From JBDHWG01 sp039810085 (GTDB taxonomy: Bacteria; Chloroflexota; Anaerolineae; Epilineales; JAHCIE01): 64,000 bases of DNA. Position 1 is the stretch's first letter. Every line of letters begins with the position of its first letter. This document shows positions 17,901 through 27,500 of the stretch, one piece after another. The stretch lies in assembly GCA_039810085.1 (NCBI GenBank), contig JBDHWG010000002.1, positions 1 to 64,000 of the forward strand. The letters are read 5' to 3'. The translations under genes were made by a program, and so were the position numbers. The notes under the pieces were generated by a model. That model saw only the letters and a list, made by a program, of their open reading frames with translations, was not told the DNA's origin and did no database searches.

Positions 17901-18250
17901 GCGGCCGCGCACAGATCGGCCAGGGTCGAGCCGGCTGACTTGAACGCGTCCGTGTCCACCCAGGCGGCATCACCGGGGCGCCATGTCAGGGTATCGCCCT
18001 CAGCCGCAACGGGGAAGACGGGCAGCGCCTTGCGCAACCGGGTGAGCACCGTGCTCAGACTGTTGCGCGCCTCCGTCTCGCTGCTATTCTCCCAGAGGAG
18101 CGCGCACAGGTGTGAGCGGGAGAATGGGTGGCCCGGCTGAACGGCGAGGTAGTAGAGCAGCGCATGCGCCTTGACGGAGGGCAGATTCACACGGTCCTGT
18201 CCCGCCTCGACGGCGGGCGGGCCTAGCAAGCGGAGAGTCAGAACAGCCAC
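14975..18250 (-). CDS. SARP/BTAD-type transcriptional regulator with AAA ATPase and TPR domains
   Basis: A large (1091-residue) signalling regulator. In order: an OmpR-like winged helix (LRLLGPPAVE to about residue 95), a bacterial transcriptional activator (BTAD) helical domain (about 95-245), an AAA/NACHT-like ATPase with Walker A GEAGIGKSRLL near 305 and Walker B FILDDLQWAD near 417, then a long alpha-helical TPR region (about 700-1091). Start: GTG 18250 is preceded by AGAAAGG and gives the standard opening VAVLTLRLLGPP. A TTG at 18283 would add 11 residues. Such proteins act as ATP-dependent STAND-type switches; the target genes are not evident, though the divergent-free position does not suggest an adjacent target. 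Confidence 0.9.
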   Translation of the reverse strand: MAVLTLRLLGPPAVEAGQDRVNLPSVKAHALLYYLAVQPGHPFSRSHLCALLWENSSETEARNSLSTVLTRLRKALPVFPVAAEGDTLTWRPGDAAWVDTDAFKSAGSTLADLCAAADLWRGTFLDGFEVRDSTGYDEWLRQERGEWEARYLDLLWRLAEQARGLREWTQARDAAQRALAVDPLQERFHRALMVALYQMGDRASALAQYRVCVETLDAQLGVAPDAATTRLFEEIRVGSLARVAAPPAPRIVTPPRLPRSPDLPLLERQAELDSLLAQAERAAQRGTTGAHANTPTGQLVVVEGEAGIGKSRLLAELVWQIAGRAEPPFTILHGHCYEAERSLPYHPIVDALTSILPTLDLASLPVPDVWLGEVARLVPDILDARPGLLTPRPDAVQDHRRLFEGVVRFLAALPAPVLFILDDLQWADAATMQLLAYLVRHLARHPILFVAALRIDDMDEASKTTLWHLEREGYLARVSLSRLSPAAMTTMIREIAGHADRVERLATWLHRETAGNPLFTVEILRSLMEAGTLLDQLTDSRLPAHPVHLTLPPSIVAVIQSRLARVSPAAREFLAAASVFRRAFEFDLARAVSGQSEDRALDALDELLRTHLLVESVSAGGEPLYDFSHDTVRQVVYRDLSQARCTTLHRRAVAVLGPPKDGWAAERTAYHAFLGRLWQEAATWSGLAAESAAGVFAFATATLLYQQALDALGHLPVDDDVRRQGVLIRLSLARVAFYIYPGRLNEWLAPAEADALALGDENLQAMVGLAKGGSLYIQGDFKAARPLLEGLLPLVERTGNSLLVARTMNILGRLMAFMGDIKPGLPILTEGAARLDMVGAHNDSLISQGMIGAERAYLGEFAEALATAERVWADSAKQADPAAVAAAANFLEAVYQMWGRWAEAEAWGRRAEKLAQQASNIVYERNVYLFLGLPLARQGDRAAGREALEKAIALGGECRSQVFMGRAHAWLGEVLLEAGDIDAARSAAQAGLAIAQACGARFDEALAHRIVGEALAAAGDGPRALAHLAQGMTICREHGFAPELARALAAAGRIAYAVGEAQTAVAYLTEAADLLRAMDMTWDLAHLTAVQ

Positions 18251-18291
18251 AGCAGCCCTTTCTGGTCGCCTGCTTTCACTCAATCAACTCT

Positions 18292-18357
18292 TGTCGCCCT
18301 GAGCAGCGCGAAGGGCCTCCAGAACGCCGGGATGCTTCGCTCACGCTCAGCATGACA
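18292..18357. repeat. Palindromic intergenic repeat, gctgagc family
   Basis: The left part tgtcgccctgagcagcgcga and right part gcttcgctcacgctcagcat gaca pair imperfectly (cctgagc with gctcagc, gcgaag with cttcgc). It fills the space between the enoyl-CoA hydratase stop and the SARP gene start and may also act as a bidirectional transcription barrier. Confidence 0.55.
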
Positions 18358-18359
18358 GC

Positions 18360-19145
18360 TTAGCGGCCCTTCCACTTTGGCGGCCGCTTCTCCAGGAAGG
18401 CGCGGAAGCCCTCGAAGGCATCCTCGCTTGCGAAAATCTCACCCTGGTACACGGCTTCCTGGGCTATGGCCTGGTCGAAGGTGCTCGTTTGCGCGGCATA
18501 CACGGCTTTCTTCGCGCGCACCATCGCCAGCGGCGCCTGGGCGGCCAGCGCCGTCGCGTACTCCAGCACCTTGCTCTCGAATACATCGCAAGCGTAAATC
18601 TTGTTCGCCAGCCCGATACGTACCGCTTCGTCCGCCGGCACCGCCTCCCCGGTCAGGATAAGCTCCAGAGCGCGCCCTAGACCCACGAGCCGTTGCAGCG
18701 ACCACGTTCCGCCGCCGTCCGGCACCAGCCCCCGGCGCACAAACAGCTCGGCGAACACGGCGCGGTCCGACGCCAGCCGTATATCACACGCCAGGGCCAG
18801 GTCAAGCCCGATGCCCGCCGCCGGCCCATCGACGGCGGCAATGACCGGCCACGGGCAGGCGCGGATGGCTTTCATCGTCGGGTGGTATACGTCGGTCAGA
18901 GTGCGAATCGCCGCGTCTCGGTCGAGGCCGCCCTGCGCCGCCGCTGAGAGGTCCGCACCCGACGAGAACGCCCCGCCCGCGCCGGTGATAACAACCACGC
19001 GGCTCTCCGAGTCTGCCGACGCCGCCTCGACCGACCCGCGCAGCGCCGTCATCGTCTCTGCGTCCACCGCATTGCGCACCTGGGGACGGTTGATCGTGAG
19101 GAGCCAGATCGGCCCCTGGCGGTTGACTATGACTTTATCACTCAT
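18360..19145 (-). CDS. Enoyl-CoA hydratase/isomerase family protein
   Basis: A crotonase-fold enzyme of 261 residues, probably hydrating or isomerising an enoyl-CoA in fatty-acid or aromatic-acid breakdown. Oxyanion-hole segments are visible: GGAFSSGADLS and DGPAAGIGLDLALACDIRLAS. Of the two classical catalytic glutamates, the first position is within ELFVRRGLVPDGGGTW: E is present in AELF and the second is replaced by D (VPDGG), as in many isomerase/other branches, so the exact reaction is open. ATG 19145 is preceded by GAAGAGGATGC; in-frame codons up to 19199 have no site. Confidence 0.88.
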   Translation of the reverse strand: MSDKVIVNRQGPIWLLTINRPQVRNAVDAETMTALRGSVEAASADSESRVVVITGAGGAFSSGADLSAAAQGGLDRDAAIRTLTDVYHPTMKAIRACPWPVIAAVDGPAAGIGLDLALACDIRLASDRAVFAELFVRRGLVPDGGGTWSLQRLVGLGRALELILTGEAVPADEAVRIGLANKIYACDVFESKVLEYATALAAQAPLAMVRAKKAVYAAQTSTFDQAIAQEAVYQGEIFASEDAFEGFRAFLEKRPPKWKGR

Positions 19146-19307
19146 GCATCCTCTTCGTGGGAACGCAGGGCTGCCCCCGCAGCGTCCTGCAAGGTCCATT
19201 ATACCACGTCACGCGGCGTTACGTGAATGGAATCCAATTCTAGTGCGGTTGGTCCGGCGCGAGAGACCGAAAATTCACACCTTAACGCTTCGCGTGACCA
19301 CAGATTG

Positions 19308-19336
19308 TTGCCGGATTTTCGGGGCCGGAGCATAAT
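19308..19336 (+). promoter_or_regulatory. Sigma70-type promoter for the phosphoesterase-MFS-subtilase operon
   Basis: TTGCCG (19308-19313), 17-nt spacer, CATAAT (19331-19336), 29 nt before the GTG start at 19366. Confidence 0.55.
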
Positions 19337-19365
19337 TGTAGACCTTTTGCAGCCGGAGTGAGGAC

Positions 19366-20172
19366 GTGAAGCTGGCCGTTATCTCCGATATTCACGGCAA
19401 TCTGCCTGCCCTGGAAGCGGTGCTCGACGACATCGCTGCTCGCCAGCCGGACCAGGTTGTCGTCGCGGGCGACCTCGTCAATCGCGGGCCGCAACCCGCC
19501 GAGGTTGTCGCCCGCCTGCGCCCCCTGGCCTACCCCACCTTGAAGGGCAACCACGAGCGCTATGTTCTCGCCCAGGCCCACGGCGGTGACACGGGTGAAG
19601 CGAATGAAGATTATGCGCCATCGCGGTGGGCCGCTCAGCAACTCGACGACGACGCTATCCAGTACCTCGACGCCTTGCCTGCCATGCTCTGCGTCAGCGA
19701 CTTTCTCGTCGTTCACGGCAGCCCGCGCGGCGACCAGGACGGCATCTTCCGCCGCCACACCGACCACGACTTGCAGGAGCGGCTGGGCGACCACAGGGCC
19801 GTCATCTGCGGCCACACCCACGTCTCCCTGGTGCGCCACTGGTCGGGCGGGCTGGTCGTCAACGCCGGGTCGGCGGGCAACACGTTCGAGGGTGACACTC
19901 TTGCGCGCTACGCCTGGCTGGAACAGCGTGGCGACGGCTGGCACGCTGACATTGTCTCCATCGACTACGATGTGGACGCGGCGCTGCGCGCCTTCGAGGC
20001 GGGGGATTACCTGACGGCCGGCGGGCCGATGGCGCGCCTGTTCCGGCTGGAAATCGCCACGGGCCGCAACCACCTCATTCCGGCCTACCTCGCTCACCGC
20101 GACGCTGTCGAGTCGGGCAGCATCTCCCTGACGCAAGCCGTCGACCTGTACCTCACTGGACTCGAGAGATAA
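19366..20172 (+). CDS. Calcineurin-like metallophosphoesterase
   Basis: A 268-residue binuclear-metal phosphoesterase of the YfcE/DevT-like group. Metal-binding motifs in order: D8-x-H10 (ISDIHGN), GDLVNRG (D36), GNHE (N62, H63), VVHGS and GHTH. The substrate may be a phosphodiester, nucleotide or phosphoprotein; family members vary. The start is a GTG at 19366 with GGAGTGAGGA upstream. It is followed 3 nt later by an MFS gene, itself overlapping a secreted protease gene. Confidence 0.9.
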   Translation: MKLAVISDIHGNLPALEAVLDDIAARQPDQVVVAGDLVNRGPQPAEVVARLRPLAYPTLKGNHERYVLAQAHGGDTGEANEDYAPSRWAAQQLDDDAIQYLDALPAMLCVSDFLVVHGSPRGDQDGIFRRHTDHDLQERLGDHRAVICGHTHVSLVRHWSGGLVVNAGSAGNTFEGDTLARYAWLEQRGDGWHADIVSIDYDVDAALRAFEAGDYLTAGGPMARLFRLEIATGRNHLIPAYLAHRDAVESGSISLTQAVDLYLTGLER

Positions 20173-20175
20173 CCC

Positions 20176-21429
20176 ATGCTGCAAGGCGCTTGGCAAGTCG
20201 CCCGACGTCCGGGTATCGCCGTCCTTCTCGTCGTGATCACCCTGATGTTCGGGGGCTTCTTCATGCTCATTCCTTTCGTCTCGGTCTACGGGACGCGGGA
20301 GCTGGGCCTGACCGCCGCCGCTATCGGCAGCATCCTGGCGATGCGTGTCGTGGTTCAGCAAGGCTTGACGGTCTTCGGCGGCGCCGTCGCGGACGAGGTC
20401 GGCTACAAGCCCGTCCTGGCCCTGGGCATCTTCATCCGCGCCGTCGGCTTCGTCATGTTCGCCTTCGCCCACAGCTTCTGGAGCCTGATGCTTGCGGCGT
20501 TCGTCGCAGCGCTCGGCGGCGTCCTCTTCGAAGCGACCCATAAGGCAGCGCTTGCGGCGCTTGTTGAACCGAGCGAGCGCGCCGTCGCCTTCTCCCTTAT
20601 CGGCACGGCCGGCCGCGTCGGGACAATGCTCGGCCCGCTGGTCGCCGTCGTCTTGCTCCCGATTGGCTTCGCCACCCTCAGCGTGGCCGCCGCCGGATGC
20701 TTCTTCATCTCGTGCGTCGCCATCCTGCTGTTCCTGCCCGCCGTGTATGCCCCCAAAGTCGAGAACCGGCCGTCCATGCGGGCGATGCTGCGCAAGGTGT
20801 GGAGCGACCGGCCCTTCGTTCTATTCACCGGCCTGACCATCGGCTACTGGTTCCTGTTCAACCAGCTCTTTCTGTCCCTGCCGCTTTACGTGAGTTATGT
20901 CACCGGCAGCGATGCCGTTGTCGGGCAGGTCCTCGCCGTCTACTCCGGCTTCGCCCTCATCGCCCAGTATCCCGTCGTCGCCTGGGCCAGCCGCCGCTTC
21001 CCACCCTTCGCCATCATGACCGTCGGCTTCGTGCTGATGGCGGTCGGCATGACGGGCCTGGCGATTCTCCCGACGGGTCTCGCGCCGTGGGTCAGCCTGG
21101 CCGTTCTCCTGTTCGCCCTGCCGCTGGTGGTCTACACGTTGGGTGACCTCCTCGTGCAGCCGACGATTGCCGCCATCACGAGCGACATGGCGCGGCCGGA
21201 GGCGCTGGGCAGCTACTTCGGCTTCAGCTCCCTCGGCCTGGCTATCGGCGGCGGCCTGGGGAACGCCCTTGGCGGTGTCCTGTTCGACCAGGCCGTCGCC
21301 CTTGGTATCCCCGCCGCGCCTTGGTTGGCCTTTGCCCTGGTCGCCGGCAGCCTGGCCGTTGCGTTCCGCTGGTTCGGCCGAACCGTGCGCCTTGTGCCCA
21401 CCCCCTCGCCATCCCAAGGAGTCCCATGA
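20176..21429 (+). CDS. Major facilitator superfamily transporter
   Basis: A 417-residue inner-membrane carrier with about 12 hydrophobic segments. The loop 2-3 region GGAVADEVGYKPVLALG fits the MFS signature (G...D..G.k). It resembles drug-export MFS proteins (MdtH-like), but the substrate is unknown. ATG 20176 comes 3 nt after the phosphoesterase stop, and its own TGA overlaps the subtilase ATG (ATGA at 21426-21429). Confidence 0.9.
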   Translation: MLQGAWQVARRPGIAVLLVVITLMFGGFFMLIPFVSVYGTRELGLTAAAIGSILAMRVVVQQGLTVFGGAVADEVGYKPVLALGIFIRAVGFVMFAFAHSFWSLMLAAFVAALGGVLFEATHKAALAALVEPSERAVAFSLIGTAGRVGTMLGPLVAVVLLPIGFATLSVAAAGCFFISCVAILLFLPAVYAPKVENRPSMRAMLRKVWSDRPFVLFTGLTIGYWFLFNQLFLSLPLYVSYVTGSDAVVGQVLAVYSGFALIAQYPVVAWASRRFPPFAIMTVGFVLMAVGMTGLAILPTGLAPWVSLAVLLFALPLVVYTLGDLLVQPTIAAITSDMARPEALGSYFGFSSLGLAIGGGLGNALGGVLFDQAVALGIPAAPWLAFALVAGSLAVAFRWFGRTVRLVPTPSPSQGVP

Positions 21430-24317
21430 GCATTCCCTCGCGGTCCCACCGGCCGATGTTTCGCCCGCTGTGGGCAGTCCTGGCCGCCCTTCTCGTTCTC
21501 CTGGCCCACGCCGCCACCAGCAGCGCCAGTTTCGCTCCTGACCCGCTCCACCCCGACGCGCCTATCGCCGCCGATGTCCGCGCCCAGGTTGCGGCCCTGG
21601 CAGCGACCGACGCCGATGCGCGCAACGTGAGCGTCATCCTCGAGCTCCAGGGTGCGCCCGTGGTCGAGACCTACCTGGCAGCGCAAGCCGTGAGCGCCGC
21701 CAAGACTGACGCGGCGGCCGCCCAGCGGGCGCGGCTGGTGCAGATTACGGCGCAGCAAGCCCGCGTCGAAGCCGAAGCGCAGCGCCTCGGCGCGCCGGTG
21801 CTCCAGCGCTATGCTTACGTCCTCAACGGTCTGCTCGTCCACGCTTCGCCCGACCGACTGGCCGACCTGGCGCGCATCCCCGGCGTCGCCGCTATTCGCT
21901 CCGCCCCGGTCTACCGGCCGGCCCTGTCGCATTCCGTACCCTTCATCGGCGCGGACCAGGTGCGGCAGACGCTCGGCCTGGATGGGCGCGACACGACCAT
22001 CGCCATTATCGACACCGGCATCGACTACACCCACCGCGACTTCGGCGGGCCGGGCACACCGGACGCCTACGACGCCGCCAGCGCCGATCCGACGGTCCTG
22101 CCGGCCCCCTACCAGGGCCACACCCTGTTTCCCACGGCCAAGGTCATCGGCGGCTACGACTTCATCGGCGAACGCTACGACCCCTACGCCGCCTGCACGC
22201 CTCAACGCCAAAGCGCCGGCGATTGCTCCACCGCGCCGGAGCCAGACCCAAACCCGATTGACCTGGGAGGCCACGGCACCCACGTCGCGGGCATTGCCGC
22301 CGGCTTCGGCGTCCCCAACGACTCGGTCGATGGCTCAATTCCATCGGCGTTTGGCGGTGCGGACGTCTACCACGGCGTGGCTCCGGCCGCCCGCCTCTAC
22401 GCCTACAAGGTCTTCGCGTCCGGCGGCGCGATGTCTGACTTGATTGCCGGTGCAGTGGACCGCGCCATGGACCCGAACGGCGACGGCGACATGAGCGACC
22501 ATGTCTCCGTCATCAACATGTCCCTCGGCGCGCCGTTCAGCGAGAGCGACGTGCTCAGCCAGATGTCGGACCGGGCGGCGGCCGCTGGCGTCCTCGTCGC
22601 CGCCGCGGGCGGCAACGACGGGAACATCCCCTACGTCTCCGGCGAAAGCTCGGCCGGGCGCTTCGGCCTGTCGGTCGCGTCGAGCTACGCGCCGGGTAGC
22701 GTTGCAAGCGCCAATGATTTCGCCGACGTGGTGTCGAGCTTCAGTTCCCGTGGCCCGGATGTGGAAAGCACGCGCCTGAAACCAGACATCACCGCGCCCG
22801 GTTCAGCCATCGTGTCGGCGGGTATGGGCAGCGGTACGGGCGCCGTTACCTTGAGCGGCACGTCCATGGCGACGCCCCACATCGCTGGCTCTCTCGCCCT
22901 GGTGCGCCAGCTCCACCCGGCCTGGACGACCCAGGAGTTGGCCGCGCTGCTCGCCAACACGGCCAAGCCGGACCTCTACCTCGACCCCTCGCACTCACCG
23001 TCGTCCCGCGCGCCCATCTCCCGCGTTGGCAGCGGGCGCGTCGACCTCATCCACGCCGCGTCGGTCCAGACGGTCGCCTACGACCCCGACGGCCTCGGCA
23101 GTATCTCCTTCGGCTTCCAGGCCGTCGCGACAGACACGTTCAGCGGGACGCATACTCTGCGCATCGCCAACAAGTCGAGCGAGACGCGCACCTACGACCT
23201 GACGTGGGGCTGGGGCATCACGCCCACCGCCGCCGCCCAGGTCAGCCTGTCCATCGCGCCGCCGACCCTCACCCTCGCGCCCGGCGCCACCGCCGACGTC
23301 GGCGTCACGCTGAGCCTTCCGGCCAGCGCGCTGCCCGCCTTCCAGCTGAGCGGCTCTGGCATCGGCAGCAGCGCCGCGCTGAACGCCTCGGAAATCGCGG
23401 GCCACATTTATGTCACACAAAACGGCGCAAGCGGCGACGCCCTCCACGTTCCGTTCTACTTCCTGGGTCGGCGCGCGTCCGATGTCGCCATCGACAAAAT
23501 GGCGCTCGTTCTCGATGGACGCGGCCCGGCCCACGGTGGCACGGTGACGCTGACCAACACGGCGAGTTACACAGGCACGGCCGAGGTCTTCGCCTTCATA
23601 GGCAGCGACCCGGCCGAGAGCGGCTCTGCCAGCGCCATCGACGTCCAGCGCGTGGGTGTCCGCGCTCGCAGCGACCTACTTGATTTCGCCGTCCAGGCAT
23701 ACACGCCCCGCGCCGTTCCGCTGGCCGCCGTCTACATTGTTCACCTGGACACGAACGGCGATGGCGTCGCGGATTGGCAGCTCTTCAACTTCGACGACGG
23801 CGCCGCCACGACCGGCAGCGTCAGCGGGCGCAATCGGACCTACCTGTGCCCGGAGGGCGCAAAGATTGACATCGTTGCCCTCAACTCGCCGCCCCTACCG
23901 AGCGGCTGCAAGAGCGAGTTGCCCACCGACTTCACCGCCAACAGCGGCGTGACGATCCTGAGCCTGCGCGCCGCCGACGCCAGCCTGGGCGGCAGCCGCC
24001 CGTTCCGCTTCTACATCACGACGCTGGACTGGGTCAAGGATTACGCCACGTTCTCGGACCGCGTGCCCGATAGCAGCTGGTACGCCTTCGATCCGGCCCA
24101 CGTGCGGTTCCAATCGGACAAGACGAGCGTCACCATTCCGCCGCACGCCGCGACGGCCATGCCGGTCTGGTCGCCCCCACCGCCCGGCGGCTTCACGAGC
24201 GCGGGAACGGAGCAAGGGCTACTCATCGTTCACCGCAACAACGCGCCCGGCGCCCGCGAGGTGGACACAATCGCCATGCAGGTTCCCATGCTATACCTAC
24301 CGTATTTTAGAAGGTGA
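21426..24317 (+). CDS. Secreted subtilisin-like serine protease (S8)
   Basis: A 963-residue exported protease. After the signal peptide (PLWAVLAALLVLLAHAATSSAS) comes an inhibitor-I9-like propeptide (about 60-165, with VSVILELQGAPVVETYL). The catalytic domain has Asp196 (IIDTGID), His283 (GGHGTHVAG), oxyanion Asn397 (GGNDG) and Ser480 (SGTSMATPH). A long insert sits between Asp and His, as in lactocepin/vibriolysin-type S8 enzymes. The C-terminal 400 residues are beta-rich Fn3-like repeats, ending in a hydrophobic VPMLYLPYF tail. ATG 21426 overlaps the MFS stop and has AAGGAG upstream; translational coupling is likely. Confidence 0.93.
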   Translation: MSIPSRSHRPMFRPLWAVLAALLVLLAHAATSSASFAPDPLHPDAPIAADVRAQVAALAATDADARNVSVILELQGAPVVETYLAAQAVSAAKTDAAAAQRARLVQITAQQARVEAEAQRLGAPVLQRYAYVLNGLLVHASPDRLADLARIPGVAAIRSAPVYRPALSHSVPFIGADQVRQTLGLDGRDTTIAIIDTGIDYTHRDFGGPGTPDAYDAASADPTVLPAPYQGHTLFPTAKVIGGYDFIGERYDPYAACTPQRQSAGDCSTAPEPDPNPIDLGGHGTHVAGIAAGFGVPNDSVDGSIPSAFGGADVYHGVAPAARLYAYKVFASGGAMSDLIAGAVDRAMDPNGDGDMSDHVSVINMSLGAPFSESDVLSQMSDRAAAAGVLVAAAGGNDGNIPYVSGESSAGRFGLSVASSYAPGSVASANDFADVVSSFSSRGPDVESTRLKPDITAPGSAIVSAGMGSGTGAVTLSGTSMATPHIAGSLALVRQLHPAWTTQELAALLANTAKPDLYLDPSHSPSSRAPISRVGSGRVDLIHAASVQTVAYDPDGLGSISFGFQAVATDTFSGTHTLRIANKSSETRTYDLTWGWGITPTAAAQVSLSIAPPTLTLAPGATADVGVTLSLPASALPAFQLSGSGIGSSAALNASEIAGHIYVTQNGASGDALHVPFYFLGRRASDVAIDKMALVLDGRGPAHGGTVTLTNTASYTGTAEVFAFIGSDPAESGSASAIDVQRVGVRARSDLLDFAVQAYTPRAVPLAAVYIVHLDTNGDGVADWQLFNFDDGAATTGSVSGRNRTYLCPEGAKIDIVALNSPPLPSGCKSELPTDFTANSGVTILSLRAADASLGGSRPFRFYITTLDWVKDYATFSDRVPDSSWYAFDPAHVRFQSDKTSVTIPPHAATAMPVWSPPPPGGFTSAGTEQGLLIVHRNNAPGAREVDTIAMQVPMLYLPYFRR

Positions 24318-24339
24318 GGAATGCATTCACAGTTCTTTC

Positions 24340-24368
24340 TTGCGCTCGCCCATGAACAGGTGTACAAT
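24340..24368 (+). promoter_or_regulatory. Sigma70-type promoter for the secreted metallopeptidase
   Basis: TTGCGC (24340-24345), 17-nt spacer, TACAAT (24363-24368). The gene starts at 24572, leaving a leader of about 195 nt in which I see no clear riboswitch or leader peptide. Confidence 0.6.
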
Positions 24369-24571
24369 CGGCGCGTCGCTGCCATCCCCTGACCTCATGA
24401 CCGTCTGCGATGCCATCTCTTAACGACAAAGGAGTCCTGGATGAGTCCCCCCTTCTCTTAAGTCAGCTCTCGCTTTTCCGTACCCAATCCCTGTCACAAC
24501 CGAATATCAAGCAGTTCCACAAGCATGTCGACGCCTCTGATCCTTCCGTAAACTAGATTGAGGAGGTCAAT

Positions 24572-27500
24572 GTGGATCGAAAGTTAAGACGCCTGGCCTG
24601 GGCGTGTGTGCTGGCGGGCGCGTTCGTCCTCGTCACGGCGCTCGCCCTCAACCTGGCAACCTCGGCGCTGGCAAGCAACGCTGACCCAAGCAGCCGAACT
24701 GGGCAAACCACCCGCGCCCCCCAGGACCAGGGACCGCAGGGCAAGAAGCCCGGTCAGGGTAAGCCGCATCAGCCAAACCCGAACCAGCCGGATGCCATCG
24801 CAATCACCGATGACATCCGCAACCAGAAACTCCCCTTGAGCACCGAGAGCCTGTCGCCCCTGGACAAGGCGGCGGCCAAGCCTGAGTACAACGTTGGCGA
24901 TACACGCCGCTTTGTGATTCTGGACGACTACTTTGGACGCTATCGACTGGCTGACTTCGAGGTGCGGCTAATCTCCGACACGGTCGAGGTCTGGGTCCAG
25001 AAGGACCTGCGCTTCCGCAATCCCGACCTGACCATCAACCCCATCCACCCGGAAGCCAACCTCATCAAGTACGTCGACCAGGCGCGCATCAATTATCTCG
25101 CCGCCGAGACGGCGCGCATCATTGCCAAGGATGTGGAGTACTTTGGCGATTACAAGTCGCGGACAGGCGCCCAAGCTGCCTTGCCAGGGCAAGTTGGCCT
25201 GCCCGCGGATTACTACACGGGTCCGGGTAAGCGCGTCATCGTGCTCGTCAGCAACGTCCGTGACGCAAATTACTATGACCCGGTGAACAATCCCACTCGA
25301 ATTGTCGGCTTCTACTCTCCGACCCTGAATGCCTTCGCCGACCGCAACATCATTACCATCGACAGTAGCCGCTGGAATATCTGGGTCGGGCCACCGCAGT
25401 ATCAATTCGAGGCCACCATCGCCCATGAGTTCCAGCATCTCATCAACCAGGACTATGACAACGCCGAGCCATCCTGGACGAACGAGGGGCGCTCTGAGTA
25501 CGCCGAGTTCCTGATGGGGTACCGGCCGACACCAGAGGATCACCGCACCACGTGGTCCGACTACCCCGAGAACTCACTGACGCTCTGGGGCGACCAGGAC
25601 AACGACCCCGACCAGCCCGGCTACGAAATTACCGCTGATTACCAGATCGCGTACTGGTTCCAGCTCTACCTGGCGGGCCGCCTCCAGGCGGCGGGCATCG
25701 ACACCCAGAACGAGCAGTTCCTCCTGGATGTCTCACGCGTGACAACCGACCCACTGCCGGGCGCAGAGGCGATTGACGCGATGCTCCAGCGCGTCGGCGC
25801 GCCCTTCCGCTTCCGCCAGCTCTGGCGCGACTTCCGCATCGACATGCTGCACGGCGGGACGAGCGACCAGACGGCGTGGGGCAACTACATCTCGCGGCAC
25901 CAGGGGCTGTCGGGCGTGCCCATCGCGCCGCTCGATCTCGGCCGCCTGCGCCGCAATCTCAACTTCGAGGGTTACGACCAGCCGGGCGTCGCCGCCGATA
26001 GCACGGACTACTTAGAGATTGGATGGTCGCCCGCCATCACCTCCGGTACGTCCGTAAACTTCCAGGGCAATAATGCCCCGCTCCCGACCGACTGGCATGT
26101 CATCCCCGCCGCGAGTACCGGCATCACGCCGACCCTGGCGTCGGGCAACGTCCTGTACTCCGGCCACACCGACCTGACCGACAACTTCCTGGTCTTCAAT
26201 GTGACGGTGCCGATCACTGGCAACCAAACGCTCGCCTTCGATACGCTGTACAACATCGAGAATCACTGGGACTTTGGCTTCGTCCAGGTAACTACGGATA
26301 CGGTAGGCGCTAAGGGCTTCGTCAGCCTGCCCATCTCTGGCACAACCAGCACGACCGACCCAGATGCCCATCCGATCATCAAGGCCAACGTTCCCGGCTT
26401 CACCGGTGTCAGTAACTCTGAGGACAACCCGGCGTGGGTCCACGTGACCTATAACCTGTCAGCCTACGCGGGCAAGACCATCCTGCTGGCCTTCCGCTAC
26501 GCCACCGACTGGGGCACCGGGGGAACGATTGATCCGCCACCCGACGCTGGCTGGTACCTGGACAACATCAAGATCGGCGACCAGGCGCTCTACACCGACG
26601 AGGCAGCCGTGCCGGCCGGCGCGAAGAGCATCTGGCAGTTGCGCAATATCCGCGGCGCGTTCGACGTCAACTTCGTCACTTTTCCGGACAAGAATGGCAT
26701 CGGCATCGGCCACGTCTACACGATGACGCTGGATGCCAACGCCCAGGGCACGTTCAATTTCGGTAGTCTGTTGAATGACCCAGGCTTCAATGAGGCGGGC
26801 GAACGCGTGATTGGCCTGGTCTCGCTCGAAGCCCCGGCTTCCGAATCCGATCTGGTTAGCACGCCGACCACAGCCTCGAGCTACCGGCTCACCGGACTGC
26901 CTCCCTCCGTCTACACGTCCCGCGCGCGTGCCATCGGCACGTCGAGTGACACCAATGTCGGCAGTCCGAAGGTCTTCCCCGGCGACGCCTTCACGATGAC
27001 CGTCACGGTGGACGACCTGGGCCGTGCGCCGGACTTGAGCGCCGCCCCAACCCAGGCGTACGTCGCCGTGCCCGTGCCGCCGCAGACGACGTTCGTCCCC
27101 GGCACGCTGCACTCGACCGTGGCGCAAGGCGCGATGACGTACACGACGAGCCTGCACCGCCTGGACGCCGCCCTGCCGGACGCGCCGGGCGTCTACTGGC
27201 ACGGGACCGTGACGCGCACCGCCGACCTCGCGTTCCAGCTTCGCGCGACGCAGCCCATCAGCATCGGGACAGTGCTGACGCCGACGGCCCACATCGCCAA
27301 CGGCCCGTTCAGCGCCAACCCGTCGCAGTACTTCACCGATTCCCTCAAGGTGACGGTATCGTCGCCATTCGCCCTGTCCAGCGCCACGGCGTCGCCGTCG
27401 GTGCGCTTGGGCAACACGGCGGTCTTCACCTACACGCTCATCAACACCGACGACGCCCCGCGCGATGTCGACATGCGCGTCCACCTGCCCGATGGCGTCA